Shown: positions 24,264 through 36,858, numbered from the stretch's first letter. The stretch: DNA of 64,000 bases from Medicago truncatula (GCF_003473485.1 NC_053048.1:46760255-46824254), one strand, 5' to 3'. A program made the numbers and translations. The notes: generated from the letters alone by a model not told the origin.

Positions 24264-26369
24264 ATGGAGATTTCTATAATGAGAAACCTCTATGATGCAT
24301 CATTAAAAGGATGTGTAAGTAGCTTAAAAGCACTTATCCAAAAAGACCCTCTAATTCTAAGTAGAGTTTCACTCTATCCATTCTCTGAAACCCCATTACA
24401 CATAGCTTCTTTACTTGGACATTTAGAATTATGTCAAATTCTTCTTGACATAAATCCCAACTTAGCAGCTGAAGTGAACTCAGAAGGACATTGCGCTCTT
24501 CATCTAGCTTCTGCAAAAGGGCACATTGAAATAGTGAAAGCTTTGTTGTTAACAGATCAAGAAACTTGCTTGATTCGCGACAAAGATGACAAACTTCCTC
24601 TCCATTTTGCTGTAATGAGAGGACATGTAGGAACCATCAAGGAGTTGATAAGTGCAATGTCGGAAACAGAAACTATTAGGGTGATGGCTGAGATTGATGA
24701 TCACGGTTCCATTTTGCACTTGTGTGTTTTCTATAATCACCTAGAGGCATTGAAAATCCTAGTTGAATCAATGAGAGGAAACATTGATCAATTTTTGTCT
24801 TCTAAAGACAAAGAGGGTAACAATATTTTGGATTTAGCTGTCAAACGAGGACAAATTAAGGTAATGTTTCTTCGACAACAGATAAATTTAGGATTTGTTC
24901 ACTTTCTAAAAATATTTTCAATTTACATTCTAAAAATCTGAAATCATTTTAAACTGCTAACAAATTAAGTAGAATGCTTTTTTTTTTTTTTTTTTTAAAT
25001 AATGAAAACAATGTTTTAAAATTTTCAAAAATTATAAAAGAAAATGGCAGGGAAAATACTGAATCTTGTTTTGAGCCCTTGAAACCTTTTCATATGAATA
25101 ATTGGATTAAACATTAGTAACAACTTTTATATAACTTTGCAGATCATTAAGTACTTGCTCTCACTATCTGAAATGAGTGAGACAATAAATACTTCCAAAA
25201 CAGAAGCTTTAAGAGCTTTATATATGTTAGAGCATAGTCCAAGAGATTTTAGTAGTCACACAATTCAACACATTTTGACTGAAGAAAGAGCTCAAACATC
25301 TACAAATATAGTTATTGGACAACAAGATCATGTAAACTCACCAAGCAATGATCCTCAACAGTTACTAGAACAACAGTCACAAATCAATGGTCATGAACAG
25401 TCACAAACTCCATCACCAAACAATGATCCACCACAAAATCAACAACCATCACAAAACATTGACCCTCCACAACCACCACAATCTTCACCAATAAATGATC
25501 CTCAAGTACAACTAGTACAATCACCGATTAGTCATCCTCTACAACTAACAAATCATTCACCACCCAACAGTCCCTCACAACCACCATCTCACAATCCCTC
25601 ACCAACCAATGAGCCTCAACATCCACAATCACCATCACCACACAATGATCCTACACAAGAAATTACACATTCATCACCAGGCCTCAATCCTCTACCACCA
25701 CCACCGCCATTCTCACCAAGTGACGACCCTTCACCAACACCAAGCATAGCTAATGAACAACATGAACACAATAGATGGGACAGGGTTGAGAGTTTCTGCA
25801 ATAAATACCTGATAAACCAAGGTTATTGGATAGATAAAAAGACAAGAGAACAATTAATGGTAGCAGCAACTGTGATTGCAACTATGACTTTTCAGTCAGT
25901 AATTAGTCCACCGGGCGGTGTTTGGCAAGAAGATACAACAAAAGGTGGTTACGCTTGTCCTGATTATGGTTTTTGTGAAGCAGGAACTGCGGTTGTAGGA
26001 TATGTTTGGTCACCAGATTATCTTAAATTCATTTTCTTCAACTCTGCTTCTTTCTTTGCATCACTATGTGTGCTTTTGGTTCTCGTAAGCGGATTTCCTC
26101 TTCATAATAAGTTTATAGTGTGGGTTTTGGCGGTTTTGATGATAGTTGCAATCACATGTATGTTGCTTACATACATGTGGGCGTTGGGATTAGTTAGTCC
26201 TAATCACATTTTCTATAGAATTCGTGATTTAGGTTTTATCTTGGTTGGAATTTGGTCTTTCTTACTTTTTGTTGTTTGTTTGATTCAAATAGCTAGAATT
26301 GTGTTTTGGGTTAGGTCTAAACGCAGGTCCTCGTCGAGGTCCTCGTCCTCCACAGATGTTGCGCTTTGA
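24264..26369 (+). CDS. Ankyrin-repeat protein with PGG membrane domain (ACD6/ITN1 family), copy 2, intact
   Basis: Exons 24264-24860 and 25143-26369 join in phase 0 and give 607 aa. Residues about 42-200 hold roughly five ankyrin repeats (TPLHIASLLGHLELCQILL; ALHLASAKGHIEIVKALL; LPLHFAVMRGHVGTIKEL; SILHLCVFYNHLEALKIL; NNILDLAVKRGQIK). Residues about 256-400 are a Pro/Gln/Ser/Asn-rich linker with repeated 'SP-x-NDP' units. Residues about 430-595 form the PGG domain with the signature FQSVISPPGGVWQED and four hydrophobic segments, ending in a basic, Ser-rich tail (KRRSSSRSSSS). Family members act at the plasma membrane or endoplasmic reticulum in defence, cell death or salt signalling, but the precise role here is unknown. 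It is flanked by two broken paralogues in the same orientation, a local tandem duplication. The long linker is unusual for the family and much longer than in copies 1 and 3. Confidence 0.94.
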
Positions 26370-29123
26370 AATATTTCTACTATAGTTTAATAATAATGCA
26401 GAGATGGTGTTGATCCATTTTCTGGTTTGCTTCTTCATATAATCTAATTTATCAAAAATATATTTTCAGTAGTTGCATAGCTATTATTGTTTTACTAAAA
26501 CAGGATTTAAATCTCACAAACTTTGTCTAATAATGACGCTCTCAAATAGAATTCGTTGTGAGAAGTAATTGTTAATGACAAAATCAAGTTATTGTTATTA
26601 TTCTACTTCTAATGAAGCATTTTCCAGGCATTCTCCATACATTAACTAAGTTGATATCTACATATAGTAGTAGTTTGAGAGCATTTTCTAGCATCATCCT
26701 TGCTACAAGCCTACAACCAGACCTTCTAAAAACTAGTTTCTACAACACCTGATTTAGTCTCTAGCATTTGGTTGTGCCAACTGTAATAGTTTGCTAAGAC
26801 TAGTAAAATCAGAGACAAGCTTCTCTGATTTGTATATAAGCCAAGCCTCAGTGATTGAAAACAAAAACTCAGAATCATGATATAACTATTCAGATTCTCT
26901 CTAAAGTCTAAACTTTCTCTCTTTACTTCTCTTCAACGATAAGAACCTTAGGCCACGAACAAGGTGATAAAATAAGTTGATACAGGAGATTGAAATCAGT
27001 AACCTACATGAGAAATACTTGCACCATTATAACACAAAGACGAGGAAAGTATACTAAAACCCTTTTAGAAATCACATTCAGAGTGATGATCTAAGTTAAA
27101 AGTAGAAAAGGTTGCCTACAGGCTACACAACACTTTCATGAACCAAAAACTACATTGGCATATGCCCAACTCCAATCAATTTAAGCATGATGTGTTGAGG
27201 ATATCCTTTCTGAAACTCCTCTGCCACACTCTGAGAAGTACTTGGAAGTGCTATGATTCATAAAGCATAAAGACAACCAGTGTGAATTTGTTAACATGGC
27301 ATCAACTAAAACCAATAAAATGTTAACAAATCCACCAGTTGAGGTTGTGGGAGGTTGTCTTCTGTTAGTACTTTTCCGTGTTGATTTCTTATGTAACCTT
27401 AATTATGTTTTAAACTGGATCATGATTCAAATAATTGAGAATAAAGTTCAGTTGAAGATCTTGAGCATAATTGTATTCACACATGAAATTATTATGCGCG
27501 TTTCAAAGATACTTGCAATTCATTCATCTTGAAATACAAGTCCACAGAATTAATTAGCTGTAAGATTAACCTAATCAAAATAACACGATCAACGGTGTTC
27601 CTTTCATATTGTAATTTTTTAATAGCTTATCCTTTCTCGCGGATCGATGACTAATCTCCCATTTTTTAACGGATTGTATAATGGAAATTTCTTATCCGCA
27701 TAGACTTTTAATAGTGTCTTTTTTTTTTTTTAAATAGACAAAATAATAATTTCTATTAAAAATTCACACATTCAAGCCAAATAATTTGGACATTTTTGTT
27801 GCCTAAGAGTTGTGCTCATGAAATATGTTTTATTTAAGGTAAATGTGGTTTTTTATATAGATCAATGGTTGAAGATCACATATTTTAAATGTGAAAAGGT
27901 AGAGAATTTGGGATTTGAACCCTAACCCCATTATAATATTGTCTTTGCAACTTACACACTAAATCCAGTTGTAAATATTTATCTTTTGTTTAATTAACTC
28001 AAATATAAAAATACTTATTTTTTGTTTGTGGATCCTGTTTTATTTTAGTATGCAAAATATTGTTTTTGTGTGAATCGGGTATTTTTGTCACGCAATTATA
28101 AAGACTAATATCTCATACTGAATAGGACCACCATGAATGACAAATCTTTTGTACAAGAGATTAACATGCAGAGGTGGATCTCTTCGGAGACCGGCAGGTG
28201 CCACTGCACCCCCACCCCATCCCCTATATAAATTTCATATTATGCATGATTGTTTTACTAATTAATGCATTGTCGTTGCAGCGGTTATGCGGTCCCTCAG
28301 TGTATTAAAAGTCACGCGTTCGATAAATATTTGACACCTCAGAAAAAAAAAAAAAAACTCAAGATCCGCCAATATTAACATATGAATTTAAGACCATTAA
28401 ATAAGCTAGAAGATACATGTTTTTTCTCTCATTCAAGTAATCTTAAATAATATGTAAAATATTTGTTGATGTACGAACTCATATTTGTAATATGTAAATT
28501 GTAAAGCACTCTAATGCGGGCTATATAAGAACTATAATAATATTTCTTTTGAGAGATAAGAACTATAATAATAAACATTCTTTAAAATAAAGGAATATTT
28601 ATATATATTGGACAATAATAAATCTTACGATCTTACTTTTAATTTAATATTTTATATCATTGTTTTATATTTAATTCTGCACACAATGAAAACACAATTT
28701 AAGACAATTTTACAAGTGTCAATCAACAAATGCATGATGGTCACCATGTGATGAAAGCATTTTGTAATCAAGCATGTCGCACGAGAAGGTAAAATATAAT
28801 CATCAAGAATCAAGATATTCATATATATTGTGCTCAATTATTCAAACGTTCGAGCATTTTATGTAAACAAACTTCAAAGGACACTTAAAGCTTGACAATT
28901 GAAACCCCAATTATCAAAGTTCCCTTCCTGTTACTGTTAGCATTTTCTTCCGTAAGTCTCTGATCATATTTTTACCCATTAAGCACGAGAGAGCTCTGAA
29001 AAAAAAAAACTTTAAGTTAGTTAGATCTCGTGAGCTCACCAGACCCAGAGAAAGTGTCGAGGTTCAAAGAACACTTCAAAAGACTCATCAATATTACTTG
29101 GTTTGTTGTTCAATATTTATTAA
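26370..29123. other. Intergenic between ankyrin copies 2 and 3
   Basis: No supported gene. The stretch 26.7-27.0 kb (a TATAAG-type box followed by a pyrimidine-rich leader) looks promoter- or LTR-like, but no matching second LTR, primer-binding site or coding region is present. The remainder is AT-rich. The last few hundred bases precede copy 3 and include its likely promoter. Confidence 0.45.
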
Positions 29124-30285
29124 ATGGAGATTTTACAGGATGACACGATGAGAGAGCTCTACAATGCATCATTAAATAGAAGTGTAAGTTCCTTAAGAAC
29201 ATTGATCCAAAGAAACCCTCTCATTTTGAGCAAAGTTTCATTGTATCCCTTCTCTATAACACCATTGCACATAGCCTCTTTGCTTGGAAACTTCGAGTTT
29301 TGTCAGATTCTTCTTGATATAGATCCCAATTTAGCATCTGAAGTGAACTTAGAAGGACGTTGCCCTCTTCATTTGGTTTCTGCAAAAAGGTACACTAAGA
29401 TTGTCAGAGCAATATTGTTGACAAATTCAAAAACTTGCTTCATAAGGGACAAAGATGACAAGATTCCAATCCACTTTGCTGCAATGAGAGGACGTGTGGA
29501 AGCCATTAAGGAATTGAATAGTGTCATGCCAGAAACAGAAATCATCAAGGTGATGTTTGAGACTGATGATCATGGTTCCATTCTACACTTGTGTGTTCGC
29601 TATAACCATCTGGAGGCTTTGAAAATCCTAGTAAAGTTAGTGAGAGGAAACCATAGATTACGATTCTTATCAGTCAAAGACAAAGAAGGTAACAATGTTC
29701 TGCATTTAGTTGTCAGACGCGCACAAACAAAAGGTACTACTTGCCATTTTTCTAAAATAACTTGAATGTTTCCTCAACCACAGTTTATGGTTTTCTTAAA
29801 TATCGCTCTAAAGAACAATCTCCAAATTATTTAACACCATTGGACAGCTATAAATAATTTGAACAACATGGGTTTAACACCATTGGACATGCTGGATCAC
29901 AGTTCAAGAGATTTTATTAGTCTTACGATCGAACATATGTTAGCTAAAGAAGGAGCTCAAAGGGCTACAAATATTGTCACAACAAATACCAGCTTCCTCG
30001 TCAACTCAAGTTAACATACACCAAATGACAATGTCACAAAATATATCTTCTGCACAACAAGATCATATGCTCTCGCCACACAATGATTCTCCACAACCAC
30101 AGCTGCTACCAACACAAACATCACCAGATGGAACATGTTTGAGAACTTCTGCACAACATACCCAAGGTAATTGGATTGATAAAAAGACAAAAGAACAATC
30201 CATGGTAGCAGCAACTGTAATCGCAACAATGACATTTCAATCAGTAATAAGTCCACCAGGCGGTGTTTGGCAAGAAGATACAAAA

Positions 30286-30290
30286 CACAG
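30286..30290. repeat. Target-site duplication (left), CACAG
   Basis: CACAG immediately precedes the left LTR and is repeated at 35032-35036 immediately after the right LTR. Removing the element plus one copy restores the ankyrin-PGG reading frame around the site, which supports a single clean insertion. Confidence 0.95.
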
Positions 30291-30639
30291 TGTTAGCTTT
30301 TGTAATGGCAGCAGAAGCAATAAGCTCAAAAACAGAAAACAGAAATTAGAGAAGAAAAGAAATGGAAGAGAAAGGGACAATAACAATGTTTACTATGCTG
30401 CAAATTTTTTATATATCATCCATACATCCTTCTTACATACTTATAGCCAAATACTTAGTAATAACTCAGCCTATGTTTAGCTGATGTCATATGACATAAA
30501 CCTACTTAACTTGCAGATAACCTTACTTGTGCAGCATAGTTTTACTAACAAAACAAGTTAAAATAATTACACACATAAGCAATAAAGTAACATAAACAAT
30601 AAAGTATAAAGAAAAGTTTTATAGGTCAATTAGTCAACA
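30291..30639 (-). repeat. Copia 3' LTR (left copy)
   Basis: A 349-bp direct repeat of 34683-35031. It is the 3' LTR because the element reads leftwards. It begins TGTTAG and ends TCAACA on the plus strand. Confidence 0.97.
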
Positions 30640-33600
30640 CTCCTCCTTAAAACTTTTCTGGAATACTCCCAGCTTGCTTCTTAGCTCCATGAACTTGGCA
30701 CTAGGAAGTGCTTTTGTTAAAATGTCTGCCAATTGTTCTTCAGAACTGCAGTGCTGCAGTTTTACATCTCCATTTTGTTCAGCTTCTCTTATAGCATGAA
30801 ATTTTACATTGATATGCTTTGTTCTTCCATGTTGAATTGGATTTTTGGCAATTGCTATAGCTGATTTGTTGTCACACCATAGCACAATTGGTTCCTCTTG
30901 TACATGATTCAGATCGCTCAATACCTTTTTGATCCAAATAGCTTGATTTGATGCAGCTGCAGCAGCAATATACTCAGCTTCAGCTGAGGATTGAGCAACC
31001 ACATCTTGTTTTTTGGAATTCCATGAAAATACACCACTACCAAGTGAAAAAACATAACCACTTGTGCTTTTAGAATCATCAACAGATCCAGCCCAATCAC
31101 TATCAACAAAGCCTTCAATCTTACCATCACCTTTGTTGTACCAAATACCAAAATCAGTAGTACCTCTTATGTACCTCAACACTCTTTTGCCCACACCTAA
31201 GTGTGTTACACTTGGTGAATGCATGAACCTAGAAAGCAAACTAGCAGAGAACATCAAATCTGGTCTAGTTGCAGTCAAGTAAAGAAGACAACCTATCAAA
31301 CTCCTATATTGAGTAACATCTGCCTTAGCATCTCCATCAGATTTTGAGAGTTTTTCATTTACAGCAAGAGGTGTTGAAACAGATTTACAACTCTCCAATT
31401 TGAATTTTTTAAGCACATCATTAGCATATTTCTTTTGTGAAAGAAATATTCCATCATCAAGCTGATGCAATTCCATTCCCAAAAAATACTTCATCAATCC
31501 CAGGTCCGTCATTTCAAAGACCTGCAACATGCTCTTCTTAAACTTGTTAATCTCATCGATGTCATTACCGGTAATCAACAAGTCATCAACATAAAGAGAA
31601 ACTATAATCCTCTTCCCATTGCCACATTCTTTAACATAAAGTGTAGGCTCATTTTGACTCCTCCTGAAATCATTTTGCAGAAAATGTGAGTCAATTCTGC
31701 TGTACCAGGCTCTAGGCGCCTGTTTTAGCCCATACAAGGCTTTGTGAAGCCTATAAACACTGTCTTCATGACCTGCAACAATAAAACCAGCAGGTTGTTC
31801 AACATAAATTTCCTCCTCCAGGATTCCATTTAAGAATGCCGATTTGACATCCAAATGAAAGATCTTCCATCCACATTGTGCTGATAGAGCAACAATCAAC
31901 CGAATTGTTTCATGCCTAGCAACCGGTGCAAATGTATCACCATAATCAATTCCAGCCATTTGAGAATATCCTTTCACAACAAGCCTTGCTTTGTGTTTGT
32001 GAATGGAGCCATCAGGATTTAACTTGGTTCTGTAAACCCATTTAACTCCTATCACATTTTTATCTTTAGGTCTTTGAGTGAGTTCCCATGTACCATTTTT
32101 ATTAATGGCCAGCAGCTCCTCCTTCATTGCATCTTTCCATTCTGTTATCAATGAAGCTTCTTCAAAACTAGAAGGTTCATTCACAACAAAATTGCAATTT
32201 TCATAAACTTCAGACAGAGATTTGCTCTTTAGAATTGGGGAATCAGATTCAGCTATCTGATTTTCATCTTCATTTGTTGTGTGCTCTTGTTTGTCATGAG
32301 CACTTTCAGCAGATTTTGTACTTCTTTGAACCTCATAATTTTCCCAATCCCAATATGCATTTTCATCAACATCAATGTCTCTGCTGATCACAATTTGTTT
32401 TGTCTTCAAGTTGTACACTCTATAACCTTTGGAGCTTGCTGCATAACCCAAAAAAATCCCCATTTCAGCTTTGTCATCCAATTTGGATCTTTTTGCTGCT
32501 ACAACATGAACATAACATATTGATCCAAAGACCTTCAAATGTTTGGCTGAAGGCTTCACACCTATCCATGCCTCAATTGGTGTTTTCCCTTGAACAGCCC
32601 TTGTTGGCAGCCTATTCAAGAGATACACTGCTGTATAAACAGCTTCAGCCCAAAAGCTTTTTGGTAATTGCTTTTCAGCAATCAAACATCTTGCCATCTC
32701 CATAACTGTTCTGTTTTTCCTCTCAAACTCCATTTTGCTGAGGTGTGTAGCTCACTGTCAGCTGATGCACAATGCCCATATCTTCACAAAACAAATTAAA
32801 TTCATTGGAAGTATACTCCTTTCCGTTGTCAGATCTCAAAGCTTTGATTTTGCAGCCACTTTGAGATTCCACCATAGCTCTAAACTTTTTGAAGACATTA
32901 AAAGTTTGAGCTTTACTTGTCAGAAAATACACCCATGTCATCCTAGTCAAATCATCAATAAACAATAGAAAGTACTTGTTGTGGCTAAGAGAAGGCACAC
33001 TCATAGGACCACACAAGTCGGTATGAACAAGCTCCAATTTTTCCTTTGCTCGTGTAACATTTGTTGACTGAAAGGACTTTCTATGCATTTTTCCAAGTTG
33101 ACAAGCATCACATAAATCATTAATACAATTAATTTCTGGCATGTCTCTCACCATATCATGAGATTGCAGAAATTTTAATGCATTAAAATTAAAATGACCA
33201 TATCTTTTGTGCCATAGTGCAGAATCATCATGTTTGGAAACAAGTGCTGTTTGATTCACTTGATTCAAACTTAATGGAAAACTATTTCCACACATTTCAA
33301 CCTTCACAACTTCAGAATCAGTTGAATCCATTATGACACAAACATTATTTTTAAAGGAAATTGAATATCCTTTCTTCAATAACTGAGCAACACTTAGCAA
33401 ATTTTGACTCAGATCTGGAATCAACAAAACATCATGGATATATTTTGGACCTTTGCTAGTGTGAACAGAAACAATACCTTTTCCTTTGGCCTGCACATAT
33501 TTTCCATTTCCAATCTTCACTTTGGTTTGTACAGCTTTGTCCAAAGAGGTGAAGAGACTTGGTTCATTTGCCATGTGGATTGTGCACCCACTATCAACAT

Positions 33601-34609
33601 ACCATACATCTTTAGAAGAAGAGCTACATGTATGAGTGGCCATAAACAAGTGATCTTCATGGGCTTGTTCATCAGTGAAGTTAACCTGATGTGCATGTTG
33701 TGGTTGAGATTGGTTTTGTTTTAATCGACAAAACTTCTCTCTATGACCCCATCGATTACAGTGATTGCATTTAATTTGGGGCTTTCCCTTATAAAAGCAG
33801 TCTTTTGTCAAGTGATTTGTTCTTTTACAAGTTAGACAAGGAGGGAACTTGTCCTTTGCTGCAGATTCACTTGAACTACCATCATCTTTGTTCTTTCCTT
33901 TTTGATCACCACCATGTTTGTAGTTCTTTTTCTTCTGTCCAACTCCAAACTGCTTGTGTTTGGCCTGAAAAGCACCATCAGAAACATCATCCATTCTCAT
34001 AGAGAATCTTTGTTCATGAGCTGTCAATTTGCTGACCATCTCAGAAACAGTTAGTTTCTTGAGATCACATGACTCTTCAATAGCAGCAACTTTGGCTTCA
34101 AATTTGTCGGGTAAGCTGATCAGCATCTTTTCCACTACTTTGCTGTCATCTACAACCTCACCATGAAGTCTCATTTGATTCACCAAGTGAGATAGTTTTG
34201 AGGTGTATTCTTTGACAGATTCATGTTCCTTCATTTTCAGCATTTCAAACTCCCTTTTAAGAGTCAATAACTTTATGGATCTTACCCTTTCATCACCAGC
34301 ATACCTTTCGTTCAGCTCATCCCATATTTGTTTGGCTGTTTCGAGATGCATGATTCCCGTAAACACATCATCTGCCAAGGCTGAATGCAGAACTGAAACC
34401 GCTTTCTCCTTCTTCAATTTCTCCTCCTCATGGTGTTTCATTTGAGCTACTGTGGGATTAGCTTGCAGTGGTGGAACCTGCTTGTCTTCATCTACATAAT
34501 CCCATAAGCCAAAAGACTTCAAACATGATTTCATTTTGACAACCCATATGTGATAACTTTCCCCAGAAAATTGAGGGACAGTAATTACAACATTACTACC
34601 AGAAGCCAT
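30634..34609 (-). pseudogene. Copia gag-pol polyprotein, broken by one frameshift
   Basis: Two overlapping frames make up the polyprotein. The first (34609 to 32723, 628 codons) starts MASGSNVV and contains Gag, two CCHC zinc knuckles (C258-C261-H266-C271 and C281-C284-H289-C294), the protease motif D339-S-G, the integrase zinc finger (H467, H472, C500, C503) and integrase acidic residues D531 and D594. It ends at a TGA (32723-32725) just before the third catalytic residue. The second frame (32733 to 30634) resumes with the ERKNR block that holds the integrase Glu, then the reverse transcriptase (YVDDLLITG) and RNase H (DSDWAG, AEAEY, WCDNKSA) to the end. The break is consistent with loss of two nucleotides at about 32724-32727. 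No other stop is seen. An assembly error cannot be excluded. Confidence 0.93.
30640..30648 (-). other. Copia polypurine tract
   Basis: On the minus strand AAGGAGGAG lies directly before the 3' LTR, the position and base composition expected for the plus-strand primer of reverse transcription. Confidence 0.8.
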
Positions 34610-34669
34610 TTGATTTCTAACAAGTTTTCTGGGTGTGTTTTTCTTTTTCTCACAGCCTCTAAGAACACT

Positions 34670-34681
34670 GCTCTGATACCA
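34670..34681 (-). other. Copia primer-binding site (initiator-Met tRNA type)
   Basis: On the minus strand TGGTATCAGAGC lies one base inside the 5' LTR. This is the standard complement of the 3' end of plant initiator methionine tRNA used by most Ty1-copia elements. Confidence 0.93.
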
Positions 34682-34682
34682 C

Positions 34683-35031
34683 TGTTAGCTTTTGTAATGG
34701 CAGCAGAAGCAATAAGCTCAAAAACAGAAAACAGAAATTAGAGAAGAAAAGAAATGGAAGAGAAAGGGACAATAACAATGTTTACTATGCTGCAAATTTT
34801 TTATATATCATCCATACATCCTTCTTACATACTTATAGCCAAATACTTAGTAATAACTCAGTCTATGTTTAGCTGATGTCATATGACATAAACCTACTTA
34901 ACTTGCAGATAACCTTACTTGTGCAGCATAGTTTTACTAACAAAACAAGTTAAAATAATTACACACATAAGCAATAAAGTAACATAAACAATAAAGTATA
35001 AAGAAAAGTTTTATAGGTCAATTAGTCAACA
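34683..35031 (-). repeat. Copia 5' LTR (right copy)
   Basis: A 349-bp copy of the left LTR with a single substitution. In the minus orientation it contains the element's promoter and lies next to the primer-binding site. Confidence 0.97.
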
Positions 35032-35036
35032 CACAG
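35032..35036. repeat. Target-site duplication (right), CACAG
   Basis: Matches 30286-30290 exactly and marks the right-hand junction of the copia insertion. Confidence 0.95.
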
Positions 35037-35822
35037 TAACCATACATGCACTACTTATGATTTCTGTGAAGCAGGCACTGCAGCTGTTATGAAATTTATA
35101 TTTTTCAACTCTGCATCTTTCTTTGCTTCTCTATGTGTGGTGTTGGTTCTCATCAGTGGATTTCCACTTGGGAATAAGGCCGTGATGGGGATTTTAACAG
35201 ATTTAATGATAATTGCTGTCACATTCATGTTGCTCACATACATGTGGGCACTTGGATTGATTAGTCCTAATCATGTTTGCTATAGAATTCGCAAACTGGG
35301 ATATGTTTTGGTTGGTACTTGGTCTTTCTTACTTCTAGTTGTTGTTTTGCATTAGGAAAAAACTCGTTGAGTCAGAATTCTCCTAATCAGTATGATTGTA
35401 TATTGCTGAACTACTAACTTCATAATTGCAGAGAATGAAGTAAGGGCAGTCCGGTGTGTATTGTACTGTTGATTGCTTATGCAAATTTATTTTGGTTTTT
35501 TTTTTATCATTTCCAAGATTTTAAATTGTAGGATAAGTGAACTTCTTGATGTTATGTTCTCCAAAAATAAGCATGGTCACGGAGATGAAACAAATGTAAA
35601 ATTCAAACAGATTATATTCTCACAAAATTAAAAGTAAAAGCAAATGTGCTAGGTTCAAAGTAATTTCAGCAAAGACAAAATTCATTCATTCATCGTTAAG
35701 AATTAAGATACAAGTCCAAATACTAGAACCACAGGACTAAGCATTCAACCAGATCTAAGACTACTAAATTTATATTAACCAGATTTAGAACTAAATCGAC
35801 CAGAACAAACTAAACCCTAAAT

Positions 35823-36179
<357 letters not shown>

Positions 36180-36231
36180 TTACTAGAAGATTGATTTTTG
36201 AATGTGTGTGATGCTGTTTCCTCAATTAGGC

Positions 36232-36238
36232 TTTTATA
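36232..36238 (-). promoter_or_regulatory. TATA box of the histone H4 gene
   Basis: On the minus strand TATAAAA lies about 98 bp upstream of the H4 start codon, a normal distance for a short plant leader. Confidence 0.75.
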
Positions 36239-36423
36239 CGAAGATTTGAAGAGTATTGCGAGTTGGATGGGACGTGTTAGCCGTTGATTATAATTTAATC
36301 AACGGATGAAGATGGCGATCCGTGTCGTCTCGTATGGTTTGTGCGCAACCGTTGATAATTTGAGATGGACGGTTTTCTTCTTTCAAGTTGTGATGCTGGA
36401 ATAACTCGTTCCTCACGGATCGA

Positions 36424-36495
36424 TGACGTGGCAGAGTGTTTCTCGCGGATTCATTTTTAACGATTGAAATGAATGAACCGGATTTCAAATCCGCG
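36424..36495 (-). promoter_or_regulatory. Histone-type cis elements upstream of H4
   Basis: The stretch holds ACGTCA (minus strand, 36424-36429), the histone hexamer core, and two octamer-like CGCGGATT elements: plus strand 36444-36451 and minus strand 36488-36495. Plant histone promoters are known to combine the ACGTCA hexamer with CGCGGATC octamers for cell-cycle control. The octamers here differ from consensus at the last base. Confidence 0.6.
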
Positions 36496-36858
36496 CACAT
36501 GACTCCAATAGTTTATGTTTTTCCTTAAAGAAAAATTATTATATTTAAACAATTATTTTGTTATAATTTTTAAGACAATATCCATCTTCTCTTTTTATAT
36601 TGATAAAAAATAATAGAAAAAAATTAAAAAATAAAATAAGAACAGGATGAGAGTATAAATGAGAATGGTCAAAAAAATGTTATGAAACACAAATATCATT
36701 TCTAAAAAAGAAAAAGTAGATTATTTTTTGGAACAAATAAAAAAATAAATTGTTCCCGTAAACTTATCTCAATTGACACGAACAATTGAGATTTAAACCT
36801 AAATTTTTCACTTATTTATTTTAAGACTGAATTTCTAACAATTGATTCTTTTAACTCT

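Larger units (their letters stand above)
30291..35031 (-). mobile_element. Ty1-copia LTR retrotransposon, near-intact, recently inserted
   Basis: The 4741-bp element lies on the minus strand, opposite to its host gene. It has two 349-bp LTRs (TG...CA ends), a 5-bp duplication (CACAG), a primer-binding site complementary to initiator-Met tRNA and a polypurine tract. The gene order gag, protease, integrase, reverse transcriptase, RNase H is that of Ty1-copia. The LTRs differ at only one position that I can find (30470 C versus 34862 T), which implies a young insertion. The internal region has a frameshift in the integrase, so this copy is probably not autonomous as read here. Plant Ty1-copia elements move by reverse transcription of an RNA intermediate. 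Confidence 0.97.
29124..35355 (+). pseudogene. Ankyrin-PGG membrane protein, copy 3: frameshifted and split by a copia element
   Basis: Exon 1 (29124-29733) is open and encodes ankyrin repeats close to copy 2 (TPLHIASLLGNFEFCQILL; LHLCVRYNHLEALKIL). A short 114-bp intron (29734-29847) is plausible and rejoins at 'AINNLNNMGLTPLDML', skipping the segment equivalent to IIKYLLSL of copy 2. A frameshift lies near 29975, so the ankyrin frame stops at 30012-30014 while the PGG part continues in another frame (FQSVISPPGGVWQED at about 30235-30281). A 4741-bp Ty1-copia element then interrupts the PGG domain at 30291. Host sequence resumes at 35037 and encodes the Cys-containing loop and the membrane helices (FIFFNSASFFASLCVVL; MLLTYMWALGLI) up to the stop at 35353-35355. 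The copy cannot make a normal protein. Which lesion came first is unknown. Confidence 0.92.

Noticed and set aside
26700-27000. LTR-like or promoter-like stretch
   Set aside because: No second LTR, primer-binding site or duplication could be found, so a solo LTR cannot be supported.
27637-27670. Similarity to the H4 upstream motif (CGGATCGATGAC)
   Set aside because: A 12-base match in 64 kb is expected by chance, and there is no histone gene nearby on that side.
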